Origin: a virus
Length of the DNA: 20,452 nucleotides
Virus record (IMG/VR): IMGVR_UViG_3300034072_001470
Span: 1 to 20,452 of that record
Strand: one strand, 5' to 3'
The notes under the pieces are model-generated. The model was not told the origin of the DNA and ran no database searches. It saw nothing but the letters and a program-made list of their open reading frames with translations. Positions within the stretch are counted from its first letter, which is position 1, and each line of letters starts with the position of its first letter. This document shows, one piece after another, positions 1-6,590 of this stretch. Position numbers and translations under genes: made by a program.

Positions 1-51
1 TTGGTCCGCTCCGCCGCCTGTCCTGCCCCGGTCTTTGGCGCTCGACAGCGG

Positions 52-1095
52 TTACGATGCGTTGCGCGCCGTTGATTGGCGAGGAATGAGCTGGAGGCCG
101 AGATCGACCAGGGTCGAAGACTGGCGTCCGCCACCGGTGGCCCGGATCAGCATGTCGGCCGCGCGGTAGCCAATCTCGTAGCGGGGCAGCCTGACCGAGG
201 TGAGCGAGGGATAGGCGACGCCTGCATAGTCGAAATCGTTGAAGCCGCAGATGCCGAAGTCGGCGGGAATGCGCAGGCCTCTGCGCTGGCATTCGAACAA
301 GGCTCCAAGCGCCAGGTCGTCGCTGTGGCAGAAGGCAGCATCGGCATCGGAGTGGTCGCTCAGCAGGCGATCGAGCAGATGGCCGCCGAGCCCGACACTG
401 GTATTGCTGTCGATGGTCAGCACCAGTTCCGGATCGAAAAGCCCTTGCGCCTCCAGCACGACACGATAGCCCTCGAGACGACGGAGCGAGCGACTGTCCG
501 AACCGCCGCCCAAAAGCGCGATGCGCCGGTAACCCTGCTCCAGCAGATGGCGGGTCGCCGCCTCCGCCGCCATGCGGTGATCGATGCCGACAGCCATTTC
601 CGCCGGGGTATGGCTCACATCCATGATTTCGACGACCGGACAGGGCGCACGCTGGAGAAGTTCATCCAGAGCGGGTTCTCGATTGCGCCCGACATAGATG
701 ATACCGGCCGGCTTCTGCGAAAAGAAAAAGCGCAGCTTGCGGGCCTCATCCTCGCCGTCATTGCCGGGATTGGCATACTGGATGCGCAGGTCAGTGGAAC
801 GCAGCCTGTCCTCGATGCCGCGCATGACGGCAATGAAGGCGTAATTGGTGAGGCCGGGGGTGAGCACGCCAATCAGGCCGCTGTCCTTGCTGGCGAGGGC
901 CCGAGCGGCCATGTCGGGCACATAGCCCATCTGCTCGACGACCCGCAGGATCGTTTCCCGCAGGGCCGGCGACACCTTTTCCGGATCCCGCAAGGCGCGC
1001 GAAACGGTGATCGCGCTGACGCCCGCGACCCGTGCGACATCTGACAAGGTGACTTTTTCCTGGCGGTGACGCCGCCTTCTGGTGCCTGGAATCAT
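52..1095 (-). CDS. LacI-family transcriptional regulator, GntR (gluconate repressor)-like
   Basis: A 347-aa one-component DNA-binding repressor, expected to bind a sugar-acid operator and release it on ligand binding. The N-terminal helix-turn-helix is plain (VTLSDVARVAGVSAITVSRA, about residues 15-34), followed by the hinge region (YVPDMAARALASK) and a periplasmic-binding-protein-like sensor domain with typical LacI signatures (IGVLTPGLTN, CPVVEIMD, FCHSDDLALGALFECQRRGL). By recalled family resemblance, the sensor domain is closest to gluconate repressor GntR. I chose the ATG at 1095 because it sits just before the HTH; the open frame runs upstream to 1542 but would add about 150 residues of non-homologous sequence crossing the attL site. 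The gene belongs to the chromosome, not to the element. Its ligand and target genes are outside the window, so the sugar specificity is an inference. Confidence 0.9.
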   Translation of the reverse strand: MIPGTRRRRHRQEKVTLSDVARVAGVSAITVSRALRDPEKVSPALRETILRVVEQMGYVPDMAARALASKDSGLIGVLTPGLTNYAFIAVMRGIEDRLRSTDLRIQYANPGNDGEDEARKLRFFFSQKPAGIIYVGRNREPALDELLQRAPCPVVEIMDVSHTPAEMAVGIDHRMAAEAATRHLLEQGYRRIALLGGGSDSRSLRRLEGYRVVLEAQGLFDPELVLTIDSNTSVGLGGHLLDRLLSDHSDADAAFCHSDDLALGALFECQRRGLRIPADFGICGFNDFDYAGVAYPSLTSVRLPRYEIGYRAADMLIRATGGGRQSSTLVDLGLQLIPRQSTARNAS

Positions 1096-1390
1096 GCGTG
1101 CCACTTTAGCAGATTGTTCAACCGATGGTAGGCGGAGATGCGGATGCGTCAACACCAGAAGACCGAGTTGTCCAATCAAGAATATTCTTAAATATTCGTC
1201 AATGCAACGGCTTGAGACGCCGCAATGGGGGTAAGTAAACTTCTCATTGTTGTTAAATACAACTATGAGTGGGATGAACGACTTTTGTTTGGAGATGACC
1301 GCATCTCGCAGATGCGGCAAGGCCGAACCACCGCGCCTCAGCGCATTCGCCGGACGGTTCACCCATTTGCCGGCAGCCAGGCACCGACCA
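1096..1390. promoter_or_regulatory. Gene-free chromosomal stretch upstream of the LacI-type gene
   Basis: No convincing gene is seen here. It should carry the promoter of the leftward regulator. An imperfectly spaced palindrome, GAATATT-ctta-AATATTC (1180-1197), could be an operator, and a TTGACG (minus strand, 1197-1202) could be a -35 element, but no good -10 box follows it. A perfect 8-bp hairpin, CCGCATCT-cgc-AGATGCGG (1299-1317), has no T tract. An open frame at 1225-1440 runs through the terminator and the tRNA remnant and is not a believable gene. Confidence 0.4.
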
Positions 1391-1391
1391 T

Positions 1392-1469
1392 GAAAAAACC
1401 CCGCCGAAGCGGGGTTTTCAAGCTGGTCGGAGTGAGATGATTCGAACATCCGACCCCCACGTCCCGAAC
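1392..1469 (-). repeat. attL: 3' half of tRNA-Pro plus terminator, direct repeat of 19785-19860
   Basis: This segment matches 19785-19860 over about 77 bp: terminator, encoded CCA end, acceptor 3' strand, T-arm, variable loop and anticodon arm up to GTTCGGGACG (minus strand). Identity stops sharply after 1469, in the anticodon loop, which is a usual crossover place for tRNA-targeting integrases. Only five bases differ in the tRNA part, all within the T-stem (GGATG/CATCT here, GAGTG/CACTC on the right), and pairing is kept. One extra A in the A tract is the only other difference. Since the 5' part and promoter of the tRNA are on the right, this is probably the original host 3' half. Confidence 0.9.
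1393..1417 (-). terminator. Rho-independent terminator, left copy (tRNA-Pro 3' side)
   Basis: Stem CCCCGC/GCGGGG closed by a TTCG loop (read on the minus strand), flanked by an A tract on one side and TTTT on the other. It is the same terminator that follows the intact tRNA-Pro at 19786-19809, so it is part of the duplicated attachment segment. It would originally have ended the tRNA-Pro transcript before the element inserted. Confidence 0.8.
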
Positions 1470-1520
1470 AACATGAACGCGACCAAAAAGCCCGGATTTT
1501 GGGACTTTCGCATTCATGTT
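1470..1520. repeat. Inverted repeat next to attL
   Basis: Outer arms 1470-1482 (AACATGAACGCGA) and 1508-1520 (TCGCATTCATGTT) are complementary except for one position. The spacer can itself pair (CCAAAA 1483-1488 with TTTTGG 1497-1502). It lies directly on the element side of the crossover, where integrase, Xis or a bending protein would bind. That role is inferred from position. Confidence 0.6.
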
Positions 1521-1523
1521 CGC

Positions 1524-1570
1524 GGCAATGATTTGCGCTCAAACAGGTTCATTCATTGCCAATCATTGCC
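1524..1570. promoter_or_regulatory. Integrase arm-type sites, left arm (three decamers)
   Basis: Three copies of a decamer A(T/A)TCATTGCC: ATTCATTGCC at 1551-1560, AATCATTGCC at 1561-1570, and the second form inverted (GGCAATGATT) at 1524-1533. The same decamer occurs twice near the other end (19731-19740 and 19743-19752). Short repeats present only in the two arms of an att region fit the arm-type binding sites of a lambda-class tyrosine integrase. Confidence 0.65.
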
Positions 1571-1656
1571 GTGACCCGCGCAGCAAGAATCACAGAGCGA
1601 CATAGAAGTCAACAGCCTGCCGACTCTGTCGGCGGGCTCTTCCAACAGGAGAAATG

Positions 1657-1917
1657 ATGAAGATCATAGACGTCCGGCCGCCTGGCCGGCCGAAGGATTT
1701 GGCCGTCTTCGATATCGAGATCGGCCCGCACCTTCGGCTCTACAATCTCACGCTGCGCAAGTCGCCGGACGGCAGACTTCGGACCCTAGCGCCAAACGCC
1801 GCTGGCAAGCATTCCGCGACATTCCATCCGGACCTTGCCGAGCAGATCACACGCGCCGCCGCAGCGGCAATTGGAGGCCTTGCAGCCAATGACAACATTG
1901 CCCATCAAGCAGCCTGA
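1657..1917 (+). CDS. Small conserved phage protein, SpoVG-like (tentative)
   Basis: An 86-aa protein at the head of the replication module. There are two adjacent ATGs (1654 and 1657). AGGAG at 1647-1651 is 2 nt from the first and 5 nt from the second, so 1657 is preferred. The pattern IIDVRPPGR...LAVFDIEIG...LRLYNLTLRKSPDGRLRTLAPNA...FHPDLAEQI resembles the strand-strand-helix plan of SpoVG-type single-stranded nucleic-acid-binding domains, though the likeness is weak and judged by eye. The 3' end overlaps the start of the primase-helicase by 29 bp, which suggests coupled translation and a role in replication or its control. A similar pattern recurs in the gene at 16234. Confidence 0.75.
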   Translation: MKIIDVRPPGRPKDLAVFDIEIGPHLRLYNLTLRKSPDGRLRTLAPNAAGKHSATFHPDLAEQITRAAAAAIGGLAANDNIAHQAA

Positions 1918-3781
1918 ACCCGTCTACTTGGACCCTGCCCGCGTTGCCGCCGCCATCGGTGGGAAGGCAAAGGGCAACAAAATCACAGCCCACGCGCCAG
2001 GGCATAAGAAGGGCGCGCCTGAACTGGAGATCCTGATTGATCCGAATGCTCCTCGTGGTCTGCTCGTGCGATGCTACAGCGGAGAGGATGCCGTGGAAAT
2101 GAAGGACTGGATTCTCCGCCAGTGCGGCGAACCTGATTTCGCCCCCACACAGAAAGCGGCGACACCGACTGCGCATCTCGCCCTGCTCAAGCCGAAAGCT
2201 CCGCCGAAGCGTTTTTACGACGGGCACCTGATCGAGCAAGGATACACCGCTGTCGCGGAGTACGACTACGCCGACCCTCACGGCGAAGTCATGTTTCAGG
2301 TCGTCCGCTACGAAGGCGAAGGGCTGCCCAAGACCTTCCTGCAGCGCCACCCAGACAGCCGCGGCGGATGGTTCTCCGGACGTGGCGAGCCGATCATCTA
2401 CCGCTGGCCGGAAATCGCCTCTCGGCCTTCTGAGCCTGTCTATGTGACGGAGGGCGAGAAGGATGCCGATGCGTTGGCCGCGTTAGGCTTGCTGGCGACG
2501 ACGGCTCCAAATGGCTCATGGCCTGACGACGTGTCACCGCTTAAGGGCCGTAAGGTTTTCGTGATGCCCGATAACGACGAGGCGGGCGAGAAAAAGGCGG
2601 CTGCGGCCATCGACAAGCTGCAGGGTGTGGCCACGGTTCGGCGCATTGATCTCCCCGACCTTCCACCCAAGGGAGACGTTTCGGACTGGCTTGCGGCAGG
2701 CGGCACCATTGATCAGCTGAAGGCGCTGGCCGATTCTGCGCCACCTGTTGCCGCGAATGAGAATAGTCCCGGCGCGCGATTCAAGATCGACTGGTTTGGC
2801 GACATCGAAGAGGACTTGCCCAAGGAAACGTTCATCAAGGGCGTTTTTGGCGTCGGCGAGTTCACGATGCTTTCCGGCAAGCCGGGCACCGGCAAGTCGG
2901 TGATCGTCACCGACATGGCATGCCACGTTGCCGCCGGCAAGGATTGGGACGGTAGGAAGGTGAAGCAAGGCCTCGTGGTCTATGTCGCTGCAGAGCGCAA
3001 GGATCTTACGAAGCGTCGGATGCTTGCATTCCGCAAGACCCACGGTCTCGGTCATATCCCGCTTGCCGTCATCAGCGGCCGCATCGATATGACTACGGGT
3101 CTCAAGGACGCCGAAGAGCTTTCCGCGGCCATAACGAAGTTGGAGCAGGACTGCGGCCAGAAGTGCTCGTGGGTCATCATCGACACGCTTACGCGTGTCT
3201 TCGGCCCAGGTGACCAGAACGCGTCCAAGGACATGGGGCGGTTTATCCAGTCTTGCGACGAGATCCGTGAACGCGTTGACGCACATCTAACCGTCATACA
3301 TCACACCGGCCACCAAGGCGATAGAGCTAAAGGCGCGATCGACCTTGATGGCGCCGTTGATGCTTCTTTCATGGTCAAGAAGGAGGCCGGTGGATACATC
3401 CTTGAATGCGACGGCGCGAACGATAGCGCCGAGGGCGTCATCGCGCGGTTCAAGATGGAAGGCGTGCAGGTCGGCATCGATGAAGACGGTGAGCCGACTA
3501 TGGCGCCTGTTGTCGTGCCGCTGGACGCCAAAAGCCCTGCCGAGCGGCTGGTGGAAAATGCGAGTAAGCACCACACTACCGCGCTCGACGTCCTCAAGAG
3601 GCTTTCCGCCGACGAGGACGGCCATGGCGTGCCCCGCGCCGACTGGCAAGCCGCCTATTACGCCGAGTACCCCGATGAGGGGAACAAGGAGTCGCTGCGG
3701 GCCAGGTTCAACCGAGCCGTCAAGTGGCTCGCGCAACAGGGAATGGCCAATGAAGTCGACGGCCATTGGCATGCTGACTAG
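1889..3781 (+). CDS. TOPRIM / RepA-like AAA+ primase-helicase
   Basis: A 630-aa replication protein. Region about 17-80 resembles the N-terminal part of phage primases but has no zinc-binding cysteines. A TOPRIM domain follows (VYVTEGEKDADAL, about 184-195; the MPDNDEAG acidic pair at about 227-234). Then comes a RecA-fold ATPase with Walker A SGKPGTGKS (about 329-337), Walker B VIIDTLTR (about 429-436) and a TVIHHTGHQ motif (about 468-476) typical of RepA/DnaB-type ATPases. The C-terminal 100 residues look like a winged-helix region. The expected role is priming and unwinding at the element's own origin. The ATG at 1889 is preferred (GGAGG at 1873-1877, overlap with the previous gene); an upstream in-frame start at 1835 would add 18 residues of low-complexity sequence. 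The palindrome cluster right after the stop may be its target. Confidence 0.88.
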   Translation: MTTLPIKQPEPVYLDPARVAAAIGGKAKGNKITAHAPGHKKGAPELEILIDPNAPRGLLVRCYSGEDAVEMKDWILRQCGEPDFAPTQKAATPTAHLALLKPKAPPKRFYDGHLIEQGYTAVAEYDYADPHGEVMFQVVRYEGEGLPKTFLQRHPDSRGGWFSGRGEPIIYRWPEIASRPSEPVYVTEGEKDADALAALGLLATTAPNGSWPDDVSPLKGRKVFVMPDNDEAGEKKAAAAIDKLQGVATVRRIDLPDLPPKGDVSDWLAAGGTIDQLKALADSAPPVAANENSPGARFKIDWFGDIEEDLPKETFIKGVFGVGEFTMLSGKPGTGKSVIVTDMACHVAAGKDWDGRKVKQGLVVYVAAERKDLTKRRMLAFRKTHGLGHIPLAVISGRIDMTTGLKDAEELSAAITKLEQDCGQKCSWVIIDTLTRVFGPGDQNASKDMGRFIQSCDEIRERVDAHLTVIHHTGHQGDRAKGAIDLDGAVDASFMVKKEAGGYILECDGANDSAEGVIARFKMEGVQVGIDEDGEPTMAPVVVPLDAKSPAERLVENASKHHTTALDVLKRLSADEDGHGVPRADWQAAYYAEYPDEGNKESLRARFNRAVKWLAQQGMANEVDGHWHAD

Positions 3782-3783
3782 TC

Positions 3784-3895
3784 CGTACGGCGCGTACGTA
3801 CGGGCGTACGGCGGCGTACGTACGACCCAATGAGCACCCGCATAAATCTGTACGTACGCGTACTCCCCCTTAAGGGGAGTACGTACGTACGGATT
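3784..3895. repeat. CGTACG / GTACGTAC palindrome cluster with a long hairpin (candidate origin)
   Basis: Two blocks lie immediately after the primase-helicase gene. In 3784-3824, CGTACG occurs alone (3784, 3805) and as CGTACGTACG (3793-3802 and 3815-3824). In 3844-3895, two arms of about 25 nt (AAATCTGTACGTACG... and ...CGTACGTACGGATTT) form an almost perfect hairpin around a CCCCTTAAGGGG centre. No coding frame explains this. Clustered short palindromes beside a replication gene suggest an origin or iteron array; a structured 3' UTR is the alternative. Confidence 0.65.
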
Positions 3896-3973
3896 TAGAA
3901 CTGAAAATCTAGAAAAACAAACAGGCCTCGAGGCCACAAATCAACCAGAGGAGATTACCCATGGAAAGAAATC

Positions 3974-4186
3974 ATGATCCCTGTAAATCCACCCTACATC
4001 GCCGAACGTCAGGTTTATGAGCAGCAGCCTGACGGCAAGTGCACCCCATCGTGGGAGCAATGTCGCGTTATCGGCGTAACCATGCAAGACGACGAGCCGG
4101 CTTACGTTGTCGAGATCTATCATTTTGGCACGCAATCGCTGGCGATCGAGACCGAGGTGAAGCGCAGCGGGCCGTCTGGGTTTTAA
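3974..4186 (+). CDS. Small hypothetical protein
   Basis: A 70-aa protein of unknown function (MIPVNPPYIAERQVYEQQ...), predicted soluble, probably small beta-rich, with two cysteines. The start is uncertain. The best ribosome-binding site here (AGAGGAG, 3947-3953) is correctly spaced for an ATG at 3961, which is in another frame and opens only a 19-codon ORF that overlaps this start. So either the short ORF is a leader that couples translation into this gene, or a single-base indel between 3961 and 3974 has displaced the start. The stop codon lies inside a 26-bp perfect palindrome. Confidence 0.5.
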   Translation: MIPVNPPYIAERQVYEQQPDGKCTPSWEQCRVIGVTMQDDEPAYVVEIYHFGTQSLAIETEVKRSGPSGF

Positions 4187-4209
4187 TTCCGGATAATTAT
4201 CCGGAATTA
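4184..4209. repeat. 26-bp perfect palindrome
   Basis: The half-site is TAATTCCGGATAA and the other half is its exact complement, with no spacer. It overlaps the stop codon of the preceding small gene. It could be an operator for a dimeric regulator or, in RNA, a hairpin. There is no T tract, so it is not a classical terminator. Confidence 0.7.
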
Positions 4210-4219
4210 CGAGAAACGG

Positions 4220-4247
4220 GATCAAGTGCAAGATTTTGCACTTGATC
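4220..4247. repeat. 12-bp stem, 4-nt loop hairpin
   Basis: GATCAAGTGCAA (4220-4231) pairs perfectly with TTGCACTTGATC (4236-4247) around GATT; two more pairs including one G-U extend it outward. It follows the 26-bp palindrome by 10 bp. The stretch 4187-4442 has no gene that I can support; these two structures and an AT-rich segment (4271-4300) are its main content. A role in transcription control between the replication genes is possible. Confidence 0.65.
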
Positions 4248-4442
4248 TCCACCCCGAAAGCGGGCGCGCCTTTATAATAAAATCCAGAAAAAGTCAATAG
4301 GCGCACTTAACTATTCCGTCGCAGATTCTTATCTACACATCGAGGCTCCAAACGAGCCTGACAAGCTGCCGCCACACGCGGCGAACGCGGCCAAGACCGG
4401 ACCAACCGGCGCCGCTCTACGTGATGTCGAGGGACACACTGC

Positions 4443-5840
4443 ATGACAATCCTGAATAGCCTCACCGGCAACGGTTTTCCGCGCCCGCTCTATGGGCAGC
4501 GGTTTTATAGCAATCCGGCACTTTCCGCATGGATTGCTGGCAAGTCTCTTCCTGCCAAACCCTCCAAACCAGTCGAGCTATCGCCCGAAGCGCTACGCAT
4601 GCCGTGGCTGTCCGACAAGCACCTTGCGCACCTGCTGGACCCGGAAGACGTATCGCAGGGCGGGCGCTATCTCAGCCTCACGGCACGCATGAAGCGGTTC
4701 TTCGCCATCCGGACCAGCATCAACCACCACCCCGTCTATCGGCCAGTGGTGCGCGGCGAGCTTGTGCTTATGGAGAACGACGGCCCGACGGACTTCTGGC
4801 GCGCGTGGACAGCGCTTGTGTGGGCAAACATGCTCCCCAAGGACTCCGACATCTTCGACCGGCCAGCCGAGACGGACAGCCCAAAGAACAAGCACCTCGC
4901 CAAAGCCATGAAGCCGCTGCTTGCCTGGCGCGAAATGTCGAGGCCTATCAGCATCGGCGGCACGAACTGGATGCAGGCTGATAACGACAATTATGAAGAC
5001 CCAGGCGCACGGCCTGCGATTTACCCCGAGCGTCGGCTAAGGCTCACTGCCAAGAAGAGCGCTCTTGAAAAGTACATCGACAAGGCGGGGCCAACCGTCG
5101 AATGGCGACATGCGAAGTTCGAAGGCATCGGTGAAGCCGAGAACCGACCCACCGACATCACACTGCAGACCGTCGTCGACAAGCGCGATGAAGCTGGCCG
5201 CGTTCCCAAGAGCCACCGAACGATTGTTCGCGCCGGCAAGCTGCGTATCGCCAACGGCCAGACCATGCGGGATAACGTCCGCATCGAGGAGGGCACGATT
5301 CTATTTCAGGAAGACCGCTTCGGCGAACTGCTCGGACCTGAGCCTAAGCCGATTGATGCCGAACGCTCGCAGTCCTACTGGCTCAAGCTGATGTCCAACG
5401 AAGGACGCAACGAGCTCGAGAAACTGGACTTTAAAAAGGCCGGCAAAATGCGCCGGAAAGAGATTATCACCGCAGAAGAGCGGCGCGCACTGCTTGCCGG
5501 ACCTTTGCCGCCCGTCACCTACTATAAGCCCGGCATTGCCCATGGGACGCCTGATATCGGTTCTCAGTTTCTCGGCGGCTGGATATCCAACCCGAAGGGC
5601 AAACAGCCCCCGGAACGCTGGCAGGACATTTCGGACGAGATGGCACGCCAAGCGGAGTTTCAGCGCTGGGCTAACGCACTGCCGGAAGATGAGCGGAAGG
5701 CGCTCCACATCGCCACCACGGCCAGCACGTTCGCAGACATTGGCAAGGCATTTGGCAAGAAGGGAAAGAACGCCGAACGTCATGGAATGAAGCTGGCCAA
5801 AGCCGCGAACGACAACCTGAGAAAAATAATGGCGGCATAA
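4443..5840 (+). CDS. Uncharacterised 465-aa phage protein
   Basis: I do not recognise the family. The start is well supported by GAGGGA at 4429-4434, 8 nt before the ATG. The protein has no signal peptide or membrane segment, is rich in charged residues, and carries repeated short lysine/arginine patches (for example KKAGKMRRKEIITAEERRAL near residues 330-350). The last 60 residues (DERKALHIATTASTFADIGKAFGKKGK) look helical and could be a DNA-binding helix-turn-helix, the ADIGKAFG part resembling a recognition-helix arrangement. It lies between the primase-helicase and a terminator, so a replication, recombination or late-regulatory role fits the context. No catalytic motif is obvious. It is full length with no sign of decay. 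Confidence 0.8.
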   Translation: MTILNSLTGNGFPRPLYGQRFYSNPALSAWIAGKSLPAKPSKPVELSPEALRMPWLSDKHLAHLLDPEDVSQGGRYLSLTARMKRFFAIRTSINHHPVYRPVVRGELVLMENDGPTDFWRAWTALVWANMLPKDSDIFDRPAETDSPKNKHLAKAMKPLLAWREMSRPISIGGTNWMQADNDNYEDPGARPAIYPERRLRLTAKKSALEKYIDKAGPTVEWRHAKFEGIGEAENRPTDITLQTVVDKRDEAGRVPKSHRTIVRAGKLRIANGQTMRDNVRIEEGTILFQEDRFGELLGPEPKPIDAERSQSYWLKLMSNEGRNELEKLDFKKAGKMRRKEIITAEERRALLAGPLPPVTYYKPGIAHGTPDIGSQFLGGWISNPKGKQPPERWQDISDEMARQAEFQRWANALPEDERKALHIATTASTFADIGKAFGKKGKNAERHGMKLAKAANDNLRKIMAA

Positions 5841-6107
5841 GGTCCCCATTTCGCATCTCGGCGGCAAAGGGAGTGAGGGCAATGCAGAACGGGACTTGTC
5901 CCTAGATGCGAAGACCCTCCACCCCAATTCCAGCATCGGCCGTTTTTGATCTCCTCTTGGGCGGCTGGTCGAGCCCGTCGAGCGCAGCAATGCGAACCGG
6001 GCGAAGTTTCTATTGCCGTTGCCAACATGGCGGCAATCAGCGGGATGACGGACTCCTAGCCGGGCATCCCGCACACCTTTCTCCGTGGTGTCCCTCACCA
6101 CCCACCT
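5841..6107 (+). ncRNA. Hairpin-rich non-coding stretch, candidate structured RNA
   Basis: No gene is visible in 5841-6179. Several inverted repeats follow one another: TTCGCATCT/AGATGCGAA (5850-5858 and 5904-5912, enclosing a GGGAC..TCCC hairpin), ATTGCCG/CGGCAAT (6012-6018 and 6031-6037), GCGGGATG/CATCCCGC (6040-6047 and 6065-6072) and GTGGTG/CACCAC (6085-6090 and 6096-6101). They end in a strong terminator. This may be a small RNA, the structured 3' UTR of the previous gene, or a remnant. Only two very short ORFs start inside it (5883, 7 codons; 6028, 10 codons). Confidence 0.35.
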
Positions 6108-6134
6108 GGCAGGCCTTCGGGCCTGCCTTTTTTT
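6108..6134 (+). terminator. Strong rho-independent terminator ending the replication module
   Basis: Stem GGCAGGCC/GGCCTGCC with a TTCG loop followed by seven T. It separates the replication genes from the morphogenesis operon. Confidence 0.92.
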
Positions 6135-6144
6135 ACGCCCGTTA

Positions 6145-6175
6145 GACCTCTTGGTCGCGGCAAACTTTAGAGGTC
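6145..6175 (+). promoter_or_regulatory. Inverted repeat that could hide a ribosome-binding site
   Basis: GACCTCT (6145-6151) is complementary to AGAGGTC (6169-6175), which contains the Shine-Dalgarno AGAGG (6169-6173) placed 6 nt before the ATG at 6180. In RNA, the hairpin would block translation of the first gene of the morphogenesis operon; as DNA it could be an operator. Both are inferences. Confidence 0.45.
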
Positions 6176-6179
6176 GCGC

Positions 6180-6590
6180 ATGCGCATCCTACCTGAATAT
6201 TGGAGCGAGCCGGCTTTTGACGCGGCCGCTGCAGCCCGAATTGCCGACGTCGAATACGACACGTTCTTCGGATGGCAACGACTAGCCCGAGCCATGGGTT
6301 ATGAATTTGGCACGCAAAGGCGCCGTTACTGGTCCTTCAGGGCTGCAGACCTCTACGCGCTCCTCATCATCGCCAAGCTGTCGAAGCTCGGTCTGCCGAT
6401 CGGCATGCCGCAGATCAAGGCGGTGTTTCATTTTTGCTTTGGTGAAGACGGCGAGCCCCGCGCTCCACCGGGTCCATTCATTCAACTGTCGGCTTGCAAG
6501 CGCGCATTCGTTCAGGTCGATGCCGTCGGCTTGTTCGAAGACGTAATCGCTGGATGCGAGGAGGGAGCTCGAATTGCTCAGTCGAATTAA
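6180..6590 (+). CDS. MerR-like winged-helix protein at the head of the morphogenesis operon
   Basis: A 136-aa protein. Residues about 14-75 (AAAAARIADVEYDTFFGWQR ... RRRYWSFRAADLYALLIIAKLSKLGLP) follow the MerR pattern: a helix-turn-helix, an RRRYW wing and a helix rich in alanine, leucine and isoleucine. The rest has no known motif. The start at 6180 has AGAGG 6 nt upstream. The gene ends 17 bp inside the portal gene and uses the strong AGGAGG near its end to launch it. Position before the portal could mean a late-gene regulator or a packaging accessory; the true small terminase seems to be the gene at 14008. Family assignment is by pattern only. Confidence 0.7.
   Translation: MRILPEYWSEPAFDAAAAARIADVEYDTFFGWQRLARAMGYEFGTQRRRYWSFRAADLYALLIIAKLSKLGLPIGMPQIKAVFHFCFGEDGEPRAPPGPFIQLSACKRAFVQVDAVGLFEDVIAGCEEGARIAQSN

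Noticed and set aside
76-1044. 322-codon open frame on the plus strand opposite the LacI-type gene
   Set aside because: Antisense shadow of a well-supported gene; no domain and no ribosome-binding site.
1225-1440. 71-codon frame upstream of attL
   Set aside because: Runs through the terminator and tRNA fragment and has no protein-like pattern.
1093-1542. N-terminal extension of the LacI-type gene up to 1542
   Set aside because: It would cross the tRNA-Pro remnant and terminator and add residues without resemblance to the family; the ATG at 1095 fits the HTH start.
3784-3895. CRISPR array
   Set aside because: The repeats are short self-complementary hexamers without regular unique spacers, and no cas genes are present.
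3287-3937. 216-codon minus-strand frame opposite the primase-helicase end
   Set aside because: Antisense of a conserved gene and of the palindrome cluster; it stays open only because of composition.
4242-4278. Promoter TTGATC...TATAAT before the 465-aa gene
   Set aside because: The TATAAT (4273-4278) is good, but the spacing to TTGATC is about 25 bp, too long; no other -35 box fits.
5906-6145. 79-codon frame in the hairpin-rich stretch
   Set aside because: It runs through the terminator stem and T tract, and its composition is not protein-like.
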